This document shows positions 50,077 to 57,711 of a stretch of 64,000 bases of DNA, piece by piece (positions within the stretch are counted from its first letter, which is position 1; each line of letters starts with the position of its first letter). This stretch comes from Arthrobacter sp. PAMC 25486. Lineage in GTDB: Bacteria > Actinomycetota > Actinomycetes > Actinomycetales > Micrococcaceae. The notes below the pieces were generated by a model that worked only from the letters and a program-made list of their open reading frames with translations, was not told the origin of the DNA and made no database searches. The stretch is from the NCBI RefSeq assembly GCF_000785535.1, contig NZ_CP007595.1, forward strand, positions 2,998,439 through 3,062,438, read 5' to 3'. The translations under genes were made by a program, and so were the position numbers.

Positions 50077-50247
50077 GCGCCCATGCTACGCCCGGTGGCT
50101 GGCGCCGGCCCAGGTCCCGGGACAACACACTTTTGCCCGGCTCGGCAGGAGCTTTCCACCGTGTAGGGGACTAAAATCAATGTACGAAAGATCTTTTTGG
50201 TTTCCCTTGCCGGCTTAGACGGTCGACCCTGACCCGCTGGTGACACC

Positions 50248-51342
50248 ATGCAACTACCCTTCAATCCAGCAAACGCCCCGCGGCATGCCGTGGTCCGCCC
50301 GGCACGCGGCAACCCCGTCATCGAGTCCTATGCCGCACTGCTGAAAAGTGCGCGGGCAGCAGGACTCATGCGCCGCCGTCGAACGTTTTATGCAGTGGTG
50401 TTTGCCGTGCTGCTGCTGTTGCTGGCCGCCGCAGGCACCGGTTTTGTGCTGCTGGGGCAGACCTGGCTCCAGTTGCTGATCGCCGCCGCCTTGGGGATCT
50501 TATTCACCCAGTTCGCGTTTCTGGCGCACGAAGCCGCCCACCACCAGGTGTTTGCCTCGGGCCAGGCCAACGACTGGACGGCCAGGATCCTGGGACCGCT
50601 GTTGGTGGGCATGAGCTACGCCATGTGGGTCAAAAAGCACACGGCACACCACCAAAACCCCAACACGAAGGGCAAAGACCCCGACATCCACACCGGGGTG
50701 GTGGCGTTCCATGAGGAGGGTGCCGCCACGAAGCGCGGATTTGCCGCTGTCATCACCCGCCACCAGGGGACGCTGCTGTTTCCGCTGATCCTGTTTTTGG
50801 GTTTCAGCCTGGTCGTAGACTCGGCCAAGACCTTGTTCGGCCGGCGTGGGGTGCGGTACAGGTACGTGGAGATTGGGTTATTGGTGCTCCGGTTTGGCGT
50901 TTATCTGGCCGTGTTGCTGCTGATGCTGCCGTGGGAGATGGCGCTGGCCTTCCTCGCCGTGCAAATGGGTGTGTTCGGTTTCTACATGGGTGCCTCATTT
51001 GCGCCGAACCACAAGGGCATGCCCGTCCTGGAAGCCGGCAGCAGGGCCGATTACCTCACCCGCCAGGTGGTGACGAGCCGCAACATCCGTGGCGGTCTCT
51101 TTATGGACACGCTTATGGGCGGGCTGAACCGGCAGGTGGAGCACCACTTGTTCCCGGACATGGCACGGCCCGAACTGCGCCGTGCCAACGCCCTTGTCCG
51201 GCAGGCCTGCGAAAGCAACGGGATCGTGTTCACCGAGACCGGACTGATGCAGTCCTACGCCATTGTGGTGCGCTACCTGAACCGTGTGGGCCTGTCCGCC
51301 GTGGACCCGTTTGAGTGCCCGCTGGTGCGACAGTTCCGCTAA
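50248..51342 (+). CDS. Membrane fatty-acid desaturase
   Basis: 364 residues, four membrane segments and three histidine boxes: HEAAHH in FLAHEAAHHQVF, HTAHH in KKHTAHHQNPN, and QVEHH in LNRQVEHHLFPDM. This is the acyl-CoA/acyl-lipid desaturase type using a di-iron centre. The QxxHH third box is typical of front-end or DesA3-like enzymes. Likely adjusts membrane fluidity. The 171 nt upstream contain no clear promoter motif or strong ribosome site. Confidence 0.93.
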   Translation: MQLPFNPANAPRHAVVRPARGNPVIESYAALLKSARAAGLMRRRRTFYAVVFAVLLLLLAAAGTGFVLLGQTWLQLLIAAALGILFTQFAFLAHEAAHHQVFASGQANDWTARILGPLLVGMSYAMWVKKHTAHHQNPNTKGKDPDIHTGVVAFHEEGAATKRGFAAVITRHQGTLLFPLILFLGFSLVVDSAKTLFGRRGVRYRYVEIGLLVLRFGVYLAVLLLMLPWEMALAFLAVQMGVFGFYMGASFAPNHKGMPVLEAGSRADYLTRQVVTSRNIRGGLFMDTLMGGLNRQVEHHLFPDMARPELRRANALVRQACESNGIVFTETGLMQSYAIVVRYLNRVGLSAVDPFECPLVRQFR

Positions 51343-51363
51343 CAAACCAAGAGAGGCACGGCC

Positions 51364-51576
51364 ATGGAGCAGGTCAGTGTTCGGTACATAGTGCACGACG
51401 TCGACTCCGCCTTGGAGTTCTACGTTCAGCAGCTCGGGTTCACCGAGGTGATGCACCCGGCTCCGGGCTTTGCCCTGCTCAGCCGTGGCAGGCAGGCGTT
51501 GCTTGAGGACCCCTCCGGCAACGTGGTGGAATTGTTTGAACCACTGTTGCCGGAGGCAGCCCACAAATCGTTCTAA
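51364..51576 (+). pseudogene. VOC protein gene with internal deletion
   Basis: 70 residues: VSVRYIVHDVDSALEFYVQQ, LGFTEVMHPAPGFALLSRG, then directly RQALLEDPSGNVVELFEP. In full-length relatives of this well-known VOC subgroup about 50-55 residues (including the second module VDDLDAEVARLRAAG) lie between SRG and RQILLEDPSGN. The frame survived the deletion and GAGAGG precedes the ATG, so a short protein is still made, but the metal-binding fold is incomplete. Confidence 0.75.
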
Positions 51577-51585
51577 CCGATCCGT

Positions 51586-52749
51586 CTATCCGTCGGCCAG
51601 CGGGAGGTGCGGGTACGCTTCCTGTCGCCGCTGGAACTCGAGGATCGCAGGGTTGACGATGACGCCGTCGGATATTTCAATGGCGCGCTGGACGGTGTCG
51701 CTTTCAACCCAGGCGGACGGACCCTCCAAGACGGTCTCGATGAACGGCATCAGCGCCTCGCTAATTTCCCAGGTGGCGGAATTCCACAGGTAGCTGGGGC
51801 TATGATCAACCGCGTAATAGTTGATGTGGTCGCCAACTGTGAACATGGGATCGGCGAATGTTGTGCTGCGCGCCCAGCTGAATCCCATGCCCTCGTCACA
51901 GGAAACATCAACAATCAGGCTGCCAGGGCGGAACGCGTCAAGATCCGATTCCGTCAGGTATGTCATGGGCGCATTGGGATCCTGCAGGGTGCAGTTGACG
52001 ACTATGTCTGCTCCGGCCAGGAACTCGCCCAACGGCACGTCGCCGTCCTCAAGCATCACGAAACCGGCGTAGGGCGCGTCGGGTGCAAAATCAAATTGCA
52101 CCATCTCTACCGAATGGATCGGAGCGGCAACGGCTGCCACGCTACGGCTGGTCAGCACCTGCACGTCATAAATGCCCAGTGCCTTCAAAGCCGTTACGGC
52201 ACCGCGGGCGGTGGCGCCGAAACCTACGACCACGGCACTCATGCGGCGTCCGTAGTCGCCGGTGGACCCCGTCAGGGTCAGCGAGTGCATTACCGAAGAG
52301 TAGCCGGCGAGCTCGTTGTTCTTGTGAAACACGTGCAGGCCAAAACCACCGTCAGCAGCCCAGTGGTTCATGACTTCAAAGGCGATCAACGTCAGCTTCT
52401 TGTCGATGGCCAGCTGGGTGATGGCACGGTCCTGGACGCAGTGCGGCCAACCCCACAGGATTTGCCCGTCCTTCATGTCAGCCAGGTCCGAGGCCTGCGG
52501 CTTGGGTAAAAGCAGCACGTCCGACGCCGCAATGACGTCCTCGCGAGAGGCGACGGAACCCACCAAAGTGGCCAGCACGCCGTCGGACATCCCAAAGCGG
52601 CTGCCATACCCTTCCTCAACCACCATCCGGGCGAGAATGTCGGGCTCTATCCGGGAAAAATGCTCCGGGTGGATGGGCGCACGCCGCTCATCGGGTTTGC
52701 TGGATTTGCCTAAAACGCCGAGCCGCAGCCCGGTCCTTGCAGCACTCAT
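51586..52749 (-). CDS. N5-(carboxyethyl)ornithine synthase-like / alanine dehydrogenase family enzyme
   Basis: 387 residues. RLGVLGKSSKPDERRAPIHP is the start of the alanine dehydrogenase/transhydrogenase N-terminal fold, and SAVVVGFGATARGAVTALKA is a Rossmann NAD(P) motif in the middle. DVSCDEGMGFSWARST and VDHSPSYLWNSATWEISEAL are characteristic of the Lactococcus CEO-synthase-like branch. It would condense pyruvate reductively with ornithine or a similar amine. The start overlaps the stop of the 44-residue gene upstream (ATGA). Confidence 0.8.
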   Translation of the reverse strand: MSAARTGLRLGVLGKSSKPDERRAPIHPEHFSRIEPDILARMVVEEGYGSRFGMSDGVLATLVGSVASREDVIAASDVLLLPKPQASDLADMKDGQILWGWPHCVQDRAITQLAIDKKLTLIAFEVMNHWAADGGFGLHVFHKNNELAGYSSVMHSLTLTGSTGDYGRRMSAVVVGFGATARGAVTALKALGIYDVQVLTSRSVAAVAAPIHSVEMVQFDFAPDAPYAGFVMLEDGDVPLGEFLAGADIVVNCTLQDPNAPMTYLTESDLDAFRPGSLIVDVSCDEGMGFSWARSTTFADPMFTVGDHINYYAVDHSPSYLWNSATWEISEALMPFIETVLEGPSAWVESDTVQRAIEISDGVIVNPAILEFQRRQEAYPHLPLADG

Positions 52750-52880
52750 TTTTTCTTTGCGGGCGTGGGTTTATCCGCAATGGTTGCTGCGGTATCGCCG
52801 GCCCGTTTGTCGGCGCGCTTTTCCTTGATGGATTTGCTTGACTTCTTCGATGCGGTTTGCCGTGGTGATTTGTCGCCCAT
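52746..52880 (-). CDS. Small lysine-rich protein, 44 residues
   Basis: MGDKSPRQTASKKSSKSIKE then KRADKRAGDTAATIADKPTP ending AKKK. It is a basic, probably disordered protein of a type often found in actinobacteria without assigned function. AGGGAG lies about 9 nt upstream of the ATG at 52880, and its stop overlaps the start of the CEO-synthase-like gene, strong support that it is translated. Confidence 0.75.
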   Translation of the reverse strand: MGDKSPRQTASKKSSKSIKEKRADKRAGDTAATIADKPTPAKKK

Positions 52881-53008
52881 GTCAGCTCCCTAAAGGTGGG
52901 GCCAAAATGGCCCCGTAGCCTGACCCTACACGCACCGGCTGTTAACCCACACAGCATGTTAAGCAACTGTTGCCCCCGGGAAATCCCGGAGGCAAAGTGT
53001 GCATACAG

Positions 53009-53079
53009 AGCGGGCGACGGGAATCGAACCCGCGTATCGAGCTTGGGAAGCTAGCGCTCTACCATTGAGCTACGCCCGC
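53009..53079 (-). tRNA. tRNA-Gly (anticodon CCC)
   Basis: Reads GCGGGCG at the 5' end, pairing with CGCCCGC at the 3' end. The D-arm is AGCTCAATGGTAGAGC, the anticodon loop is TTCCCAA on a CTAGC/GCTAG stem, and the T-arm is GCGGGTTCGATTCCCGT. U73 fits bacterial tRNA-Gly. The CCA is not encoded. Confidence 0.97.
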
Positions 53080-53168
53080 ATTGGAACCCCTGTGCGGCAG
53101 GCCGCGGCGATGTTCCGCTATTGATTCTAGCCCGTGCATTGGTGTGCTTTTGACCATTGGCACGCGTG

Positions 53169-53474
53169 TCAGCCGATGATGGAAGCCTTCACTGCTGTGA
53201 ACTCGGCATCTGTCAGGGCGCCGGAGGAGTGCAGGGCGGCAAGGCGCTCCAACTTGCTGAGCAGATCGTCGACCGGGGCGGCAGCGGGTGCAGCCAGGGG
53301 AGCCGGCGCGGCCTCCGGCACGGGCATCATCTGCGCCTGCTGCGCTGTGGCCTGCTGGCCGGCAGCCTTGGCATTCACAGCATTGCTGGCGGCTGTTGCG
53401 GTGCCTGCAATGACTGCCGTGCGCGCCGCGGTTCCCAACAAGGTGGGGCGTCGGTTCCGTCTGCCAAAAGCCAT
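53169..53474 (-). CDS. SHOCT-domain protein
   Basis: 101 residues. Basic start (MAFGRRNRRPTLLGTAARTA), an Ala-rich hydrophobic stretch, an Ala/Gln/Pro linker, and a C-terminal SHOCT helix pair: LLSKLERLAALHSSGALTDA then EFTAVKASII. SHOCT segments are short oligomerisation modules at protein ends. AAGGAG precedes the ATG. Function not known. Confidence 0.9.
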   Translation of the reverse strand: MAFGRRNRRPTLLGTAARTAVIAGTATAASNAVNAKAAGQQATAQQAQMMPVPEAAPAPLAAPAAAPVDDLLSKLERLAALHSSGALTDAEFTAVKASIIG

Positions 53475-53570
53475 GGTGATCTCCTTGAGTAAGTGCCGCG
53501 CGGGCCAAACAGCCTGCCGATTCCCTCATCATACGGCGCACAGCGCATGGTGGGCCGGAAACGGAAGGTT

Positions 53571-53590
53571 CGTCCCGCCGTCGTGCTTCC
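53571..53590. repeat. KHDGG palindrome arm abutting the antiporter stop codon
   Basis: CCGCCGTCGTGCTTCC (53575-53590) is 14/16 identical to the right arm of the family and ends one base before the stop codon of the antiporter gene (53591). No left arm is present. Confidence 0.6.
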
Positions 53591-54769
53591 CTATAGGGCA
53601 GGTTCGGGCTTTTTACCCTGGAGCAGGCGGACCACAGGCTCCACATAGCGGGCGGCGATGGGCCCGCTTACGGCCATGATCAGCACGTACGTCGTGGCCA
53701 GGGCGGCTAGTTCCTTGGGTACAGCGCCGGAGGCCACCGCCAGGCCGGCGATCACGATCGAGAACTCGCCGCGGGCAATGAGGGCGGCCCCTGCTCGGGC
53801 GCGGCCGGGCACGCCGATGCCTTGTTGCTGCGCGGCCCACCAGCCGGTGGCCACCTTCGTGATCGTGGTGACGAGGGCCAGAATCAGTGCCACCCCGAGG
53901 ACGGGCGGGATGGTGCGCGGATCAGTATTCAAACCGAAAAGCACAAAGAACATGGCGGCGAAAAGGTCACGCAGGGGCTCCAGTACGCGCGTGGCGTTCT
54001 CGGCCGTGCCGCCGGAAATAGCGATGCCGAGCAGGAATGCGCCCACCGCGGCCGAGACCTGCAGCGCCGACGCCACGCCGGCCACCAGCAGCGCCGCACC
54101 CAGCAGCTTCAGCAGGAAGGATTCCCGGTCCGGGCTGTCGAGGACGTTGGAGACCATGTGCCCGTACCGCAGCGCGCCCAGGAGGACCACGGTGATGACG
54201 GCCAGTGAAATTCCGACGGCGGTCAGCCCGCCCAGGAGCGAGACGCCCGCCAGCACCGCGGTCAGGATGGGCAGATAGGCGGCCATGGCGAGGTCTTCGA
54301 TGACCAGGATTGCCAGAATGACAGGTGTTTCACGGTTGCCGAGCCGGCCAAGATCGCCCAGCACTTTGGCAATGATGCCCGACGATGAGCTGTAGGTGAT
54401 GCCGGCCATGACCAGCGCGCCCACGGGGCCCCAGCCCAGAATCAAGGCGACGGCCACGCCGGGAAGCATGTTCAAGACCAGATCCACCAGGCCCGCCATC
54501 CACGACTGCTTCAGCCCTGTAACAAGTTCCTTGGCCGTATATTCCAAACCAAGCATAAGCAGCAGTAGGATGACACCGATCTCGCTGGCAATATGCGCAA
54601 AGCCGTCGATCCCGCCAAGGTTTACCAACCCGCCTTCACCAAAGGCCAGCCCACCCAACAAGTACAACGGGACGGGGGACATGCCAATGCGCCCGGCAAG
54701 ACGACCCAAAAATCCGAGCCCGAAGAAGACGATGCCGAGCTGGATCAGGGAAAGGGTCGTTGGGTCCAT
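53591..54769 (-). CDS. khtU: Cation:proton antiporter membrane subunit (KhtU/KefB-like)
   Basis: 392 residues, about 12 helices of the CPA2 (Na_H_Exchanger) family: LYLLGGLAFGEGGLVNLGGI, GALVMAGITYSSSSGIIAKV (broken-helix region) and AGAALIARGEFSIVIAGLAV. It lacks the C-terminal TrkA-N domain of KefC; the nucleotide-sensing part is encoded by the gene just upstream. Together they would form a K+/H+ antiporter responding to alkaline pH or toxic electrophiles. Confidence 0.92.
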   Translation of the reverse strand: MDPTTLSLIQLGIVFFGLGFLGRLAGRIGMSPVPLYLLGGLAFGEGGLVNLGGIDGFAHIASEIGVILLLLMLGLEYTAKELVTGLKQSWMAGLVDLVLNMLPGVAVALILGWGPVGALVMAGITYSSSSGIIAKVLGDLGRLGNRETPVILAILVIEDLAMAAYLPILTAVLAGVSLLGGLTAVGISLAVITVVLLGALRYGHMVSNVLDSPDRESFLLKLLGAALLVAGVASALQVSAAVGAFLLGIAISGGTAENATRVLEPLRDLFAAMFFVLFGLNTDPRTIPPVLGVALILALVTTITKVATGWWAAQQQGIGVPGRARAGAALIARGEFSIVIAGLAVASGAVPKELAALATTYVLIMAVSGPIAARYVEPVVRLLQGKKPEPAL

Positions 54770-54775
54770 GCGGTG

Positions 54776-55261
54776 CTACTGTCGCGACTGCAAAATGAGC
54801 GCCGCTTCGGCCAGTCCGGTATCGGTGCCGACGATGACAACCATGTCACCAACGTGCAGAATCTCGTCGGGGCGCGGCGAGGCAATGACGTCGTCGCCGC
54901 GCAGCAAAGCCACGATCGAGGCGCCTGTGAGGGTGCGCATCTGCGTTTCCCCGAGCGTCCGCCCGGCAAAGTCGCTGCCCTTGCGGATCATGATCTGGTG
55001 CGTGCTGATGCCGGAGACATCTTCCTGCTCGGCACTGAGCTGTGCAACAAGCTGGGCCGAACCCAGCAGCTGGCCCAGCGTTGAGGCTTCATCTGCGCTG
55101 AGCGGGATGGACGCCGCACAGGCGTCCGGGTCATCAACGCGGGAGAGGATGAGTTCGGTATGGCCGTCCCGGTGGGTCACAACACCGATGCGGCGTCCCG
55201 TGGCGAGGCGCAGCTCCCTGCGCACGCCAATCCCTGGAAGAGGGGTCTCTTCAATATTCAT
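54776..55261 (-). CDS. khtT: TrkA-C-domain regulatory subunit (KhtT-like)
   Basis: 161 residues from ATG 55261, with AAGGTGG upstream. The N-terminal half (ELRLATGRRIGVVTHRDGHT) resembles KhtT, and the C-terminal half contains a TrkA-C domain: HQIMIRKGSDFAGRTLGETQ, ASIVALLRGDDVIASPRPDE and LHVGDMVVIVGT. It lies 6 nt upstream of the antiporter gene. In Bacillus KhtT gates KhtU by nucleotide binding. Confidence 0.92.
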   Translation of the reverse strand: MNIEETPLPGIGVRRELRLATGRRIGVVTHRDGHTELILSRVDDPDACAASIPLSADEASTLGQLLGSAQLVAQLSAEQEDVSGISTHQIMIRKGSDFAGRTLGETQMRTLTGASIVALLRGDDVIASPRPDEILHVGDMVVIVGTDTGLAEAALILQSRQ

Positions 55262-55415
55262 GGTTCCACCTTAGGCGCAACTGGCCAACTACACCTGTGT
55301 ACAACGACAAAGGGGCGTGAAATAGTCCCTGCAACGGCGAACGGGCGTCCGTGTGGATCCGCCCTGTTTCCTGCTTGTTTCCCGCTTGCGCGAGCAAGTG
55401 CGCTATTTTTAGTAG

Positions 55416-55991
55416 GTGCTGATCTCTGACCGCGACATACGTGCCGAAATTGACGCCAAGCGCATTGTCTTGGACCCCTACGACCCCTCCATGGTGCAGC
55501 CATCCAGCGTTGATGTGCGCATCGACAGGTATTTCAGGCTGTTCGACAATCACCGCTACGCCTACATCGACCCGGCGGAGGACCAGCCCGAGCTGACCCG
55601 CCTGGTTGAAGTCGATCCGGATGAAGCCTTCATTCTGCACCCCGGCGAATTTGCGCTGGCCTCCACCTACGAGACCGTGACGCTGCCGGACAATGTTGCC
55701 GCCCGCCTGGAAGGCAAGTCCTCACTGGGTCGCCTTGGCCTGTTGACGCACTCCACCGCCGGGTTCATCGACCCCGGGTTCTCCGGCCACATCACCCTGG
55801 AGCTGTCCAACATGGCCACCCTGCCCATCAAGCTCTGGCCCGGCATGAAAATTGGCCAGCTGTGCTTCTTCCAGCTGAGCTCGCCCGCCGAGAACGCCTA
55901 CGGCACGGGTGCGAACCTGAACCGCTACCAGGGCCAGCGTGGCCCCACCGCGTCACGTTCACATCTGAACTTCCACCGCACCATGATTTAG
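55416..55991 (+). CDS. dcd: dCTP deaminase
   Basis: 191 residues from GTG 55416. [57 protein letters not shown] with the catalytic Glu and [17 protein letters not shown] define the family. It makes dUTP from dCTP; some actinobacterial members are bifunctional and go on to dUMP, which cannot be decided here. It appears leaderless: TATTTT at 55404-55409 ends 6 nt before the GTG. Confidence 0.96.
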   Translation: MLISDRDIRAEIDAKRIVLDPYDPSMVQPSSVDVRIDRYFRLFDNHRYAYIDPAEDQPELTRLVEVDPDEAFILHPGEFALASTYETVTLPDNVAARLEGKSSLGRLGLLTHSTAGFIDPGFSGHITLELSNMATLPIKLWPGMKIGQLCFFQLSSPAENAYGTGANLNRYQGQRGPTASRSHLNFHRTMI

Positions 55992-55998
55992 ATTTCCC

Positions 55999-56069
55999 AA
56001 AAGGGACGGCGTTTGCGCAAAAAGCTGGTGTTCCAACACCCGCCGATTGCGCAAGCGCCGTCCTTTTTC
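55999..56069 (+). terminator. Rho-independent terminator after dcd
   Basis: Long stem AAAAGGGACGGCGTTTGCGC with GCGCAAGCGCCGTCC, then TTTTT, around a 27-nt loop. Small internal offset; very stable. The 107 nt after it (56070-56176) show nothing else. Confidence 0.85.
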
Positions 56070-56176
56070 GTGGCGCACAGGGCGTCATCTCAAATCTCGA
56101 CGGAGGGGTGAGGTGACCTGCCGGTGGAAGGCACGATCCGCCGTCGAACCTCGTGGTGTGGGAGCCGTGGTGCGGG

Positions 56177-57499
56177 TTATGCAGCCTTGCCGTGCGGCGG
56201 CGCCTTGACCGGCAGCAGCAGCACCAAGCCCACAAGCAGGACCGCCAGGATGCCGATAATGCCCCAGCGCTGGGCGCCAAAAATCAGGATGGAATACCCA
56301 AACAGCTGCGGGGCCAGGAAGGACACGGCCCGGCCGGTTGTGGCGTAGAGGCCGAACAGCTCCCCCTCCTGGCCTTCCGGCGCGAGGCGGCCCATGAATG
56401 TTCTGGACGAAGATTGGGCGGGGCCCACGAACAGGCACAGGATCAGACCGAAGACCCAGAAGGCGTTTTTGCCATCCAGGAACAGCAGGGCGCCGCCGGA
56501 CACGAGCAGCCCCAGCAATGACACGACGATGACGTTCTTCGGTCCGAACTTGTCATCGAAGAAACCGGCCGAGAGCGCCCCGATAGCCGCCACAACGTTG
56601 CCGGCAATGGCGAAGATGAGCACGTCGCCCGTTTTAAAGCCGAACGAGCCCACAGCCAGGACGGCGCCGAAGGTGAAGATGGCGGCGAGCCCGTCCCTGA
56701 AGATGGCGCTGGAGATCAAAAAGTAAACGGTGTGCCGATCGGCTTTCCACAGCAGCCTGATGGTCCAGTACAACTCTTTGTACGACTGTAAGAATCCCAC
56801 CTTGGGCATGTCCGGATCGGGTTTGGACTCCGGGATGGCAAACATGACCGGGATGGAGAAGACCAGGATCCACAAGGCGGAGAACACCGCCACGGCGCGG
56901 TACGTCATGCCGTCAGCGCTCGTGATGCCGAAGACGCCCACCTCGGGCTTGATTAAGGCGAAGTACACAATCAACAGGGCAACAATGCCGCCCAGGTAGC
57001 CGGCCGCCCAGCCGAAGCCGCTGATGCGCCCTATGGTCTTCTTCGTGGAGATTTGTAGCAGCATGGCGTTGTAGTTCACGCCGGCAATTTCAAAGAACAC
57101 ATGGCCGGCGGCGATCAGCATGGCGCCAAACAGCAGGTACGACTCATGCGGCTGGACAAAGAAGCAGGCAGCCGTCAGCACCACCACGATGAGCGTATTG
57201 ATGCCAAGCCACAGCTTGCGACGCCCGCTGTGGTCGGTACGCTGGCCGGCCACCGGGGCCAGGGCCGCGATGGCGAAGCCGGAGATTGACATGGCAAAGG
57301 CGAGGGTGGCCGTGGCCTTGTCCGCGCCACCAAAATCGTCGCCGGTCAGGTACAGGGCGGTAAAAATGAAGGTGGTCATGACCGCGTTGAATGCGGCGCC
57401 GCCCCAGTCCCATAGCGACCAGGCCACAATTTGCCATGTTGTCCCGGGTTTCTTGTCCGTGGCGGCTGAGGGCGCTGCGGCCGGGCCTGAGTTCGTCAT
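56177..57499 (-). CDS. UMF1/Atg22-type MFS transporter
   Basis: 440 residues from ATG 57499 (MTNSGPAAAPS), chosen because TAGCAT (57507-57512, minus strand) ends 7 nt before it; ATG 57508 and GTG 57526 are alternatives. About 12 helices. WSLWDWGGAAFNAVMTTFIF, VNYNAMLLQISTKKTIGRIS and GPAQSSSRTFMGRLAPEGQE are hallmarks of the Atg22-like UMF1 family, widespread in actinobacteria. The yeast homologue exports amino acids from vacuoles; the bacterial substrate is unknown. Confidence 0.9.
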   Translation of the reverse strand: MTNSGPAAAPSAATDKKPGTTWQIVAWSLWDWGGAAFNAVMTTFIFTALYLTGDDFGGADKATATLAFAMSISGFAIAALAPVAGQRTDHSGRRKLWLGINTLIVVVLTAACFFVQPHESYLLFGAMLIAAGHVFFEIAGVNYNAMLLQISTKKTIGRISGFGWAAGYLGGIVALLIVYFALIKPEVGVFGITSADGMTYRAVAVFSALWILVFSIPVMFAIPESKPDPDMPKVGFLQSYKELYWTIRLLWKADRHTVYFLISSAIFRDGLAAIFTFGAVLAVGSFGFKTGDVLIFAIAGNVVAAIGALSAGFFDDKFGPKNVIVVSLLGLLVSGGALLFLDGKNAFWVFGLILCLFVGPAQSSSRTFMGRLAPEGQEGELFGLYATTGRAVSFLAPQLFGYSILIFGAQRWGIIGILAVLLVGLVLLLPVKAPPHGKAA

Positions 57500-57711
57500 A
57501 CGGCACATGCTATCCGGGCTGGGCACCTCCTGACCTGCGCCGCGCGAACATTAAGGCCCCTTTCCAGCCCCATTGTCCGTCTCCGTCATCCGGGTACAGC
57601 ACTGTTCCCGGCCTTTTTACGGGGCGCGGCTTGATAGGGTAAAGGGGTTGGGAAACCAACTTTCACCCCCGTGATTCGCTCATTTCCAGCCCGAAACATG
57701 CGGAGACTTTA

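Noticed and set aside
57647..57660. GTTGG-GAAA-CCAAC hairpin before mrpA as a riboswitch or attenuator
   Set aside because: A 5-bp stem with a GAAA loop is too small, no known riboswitch core is visible, and there is no T-run.
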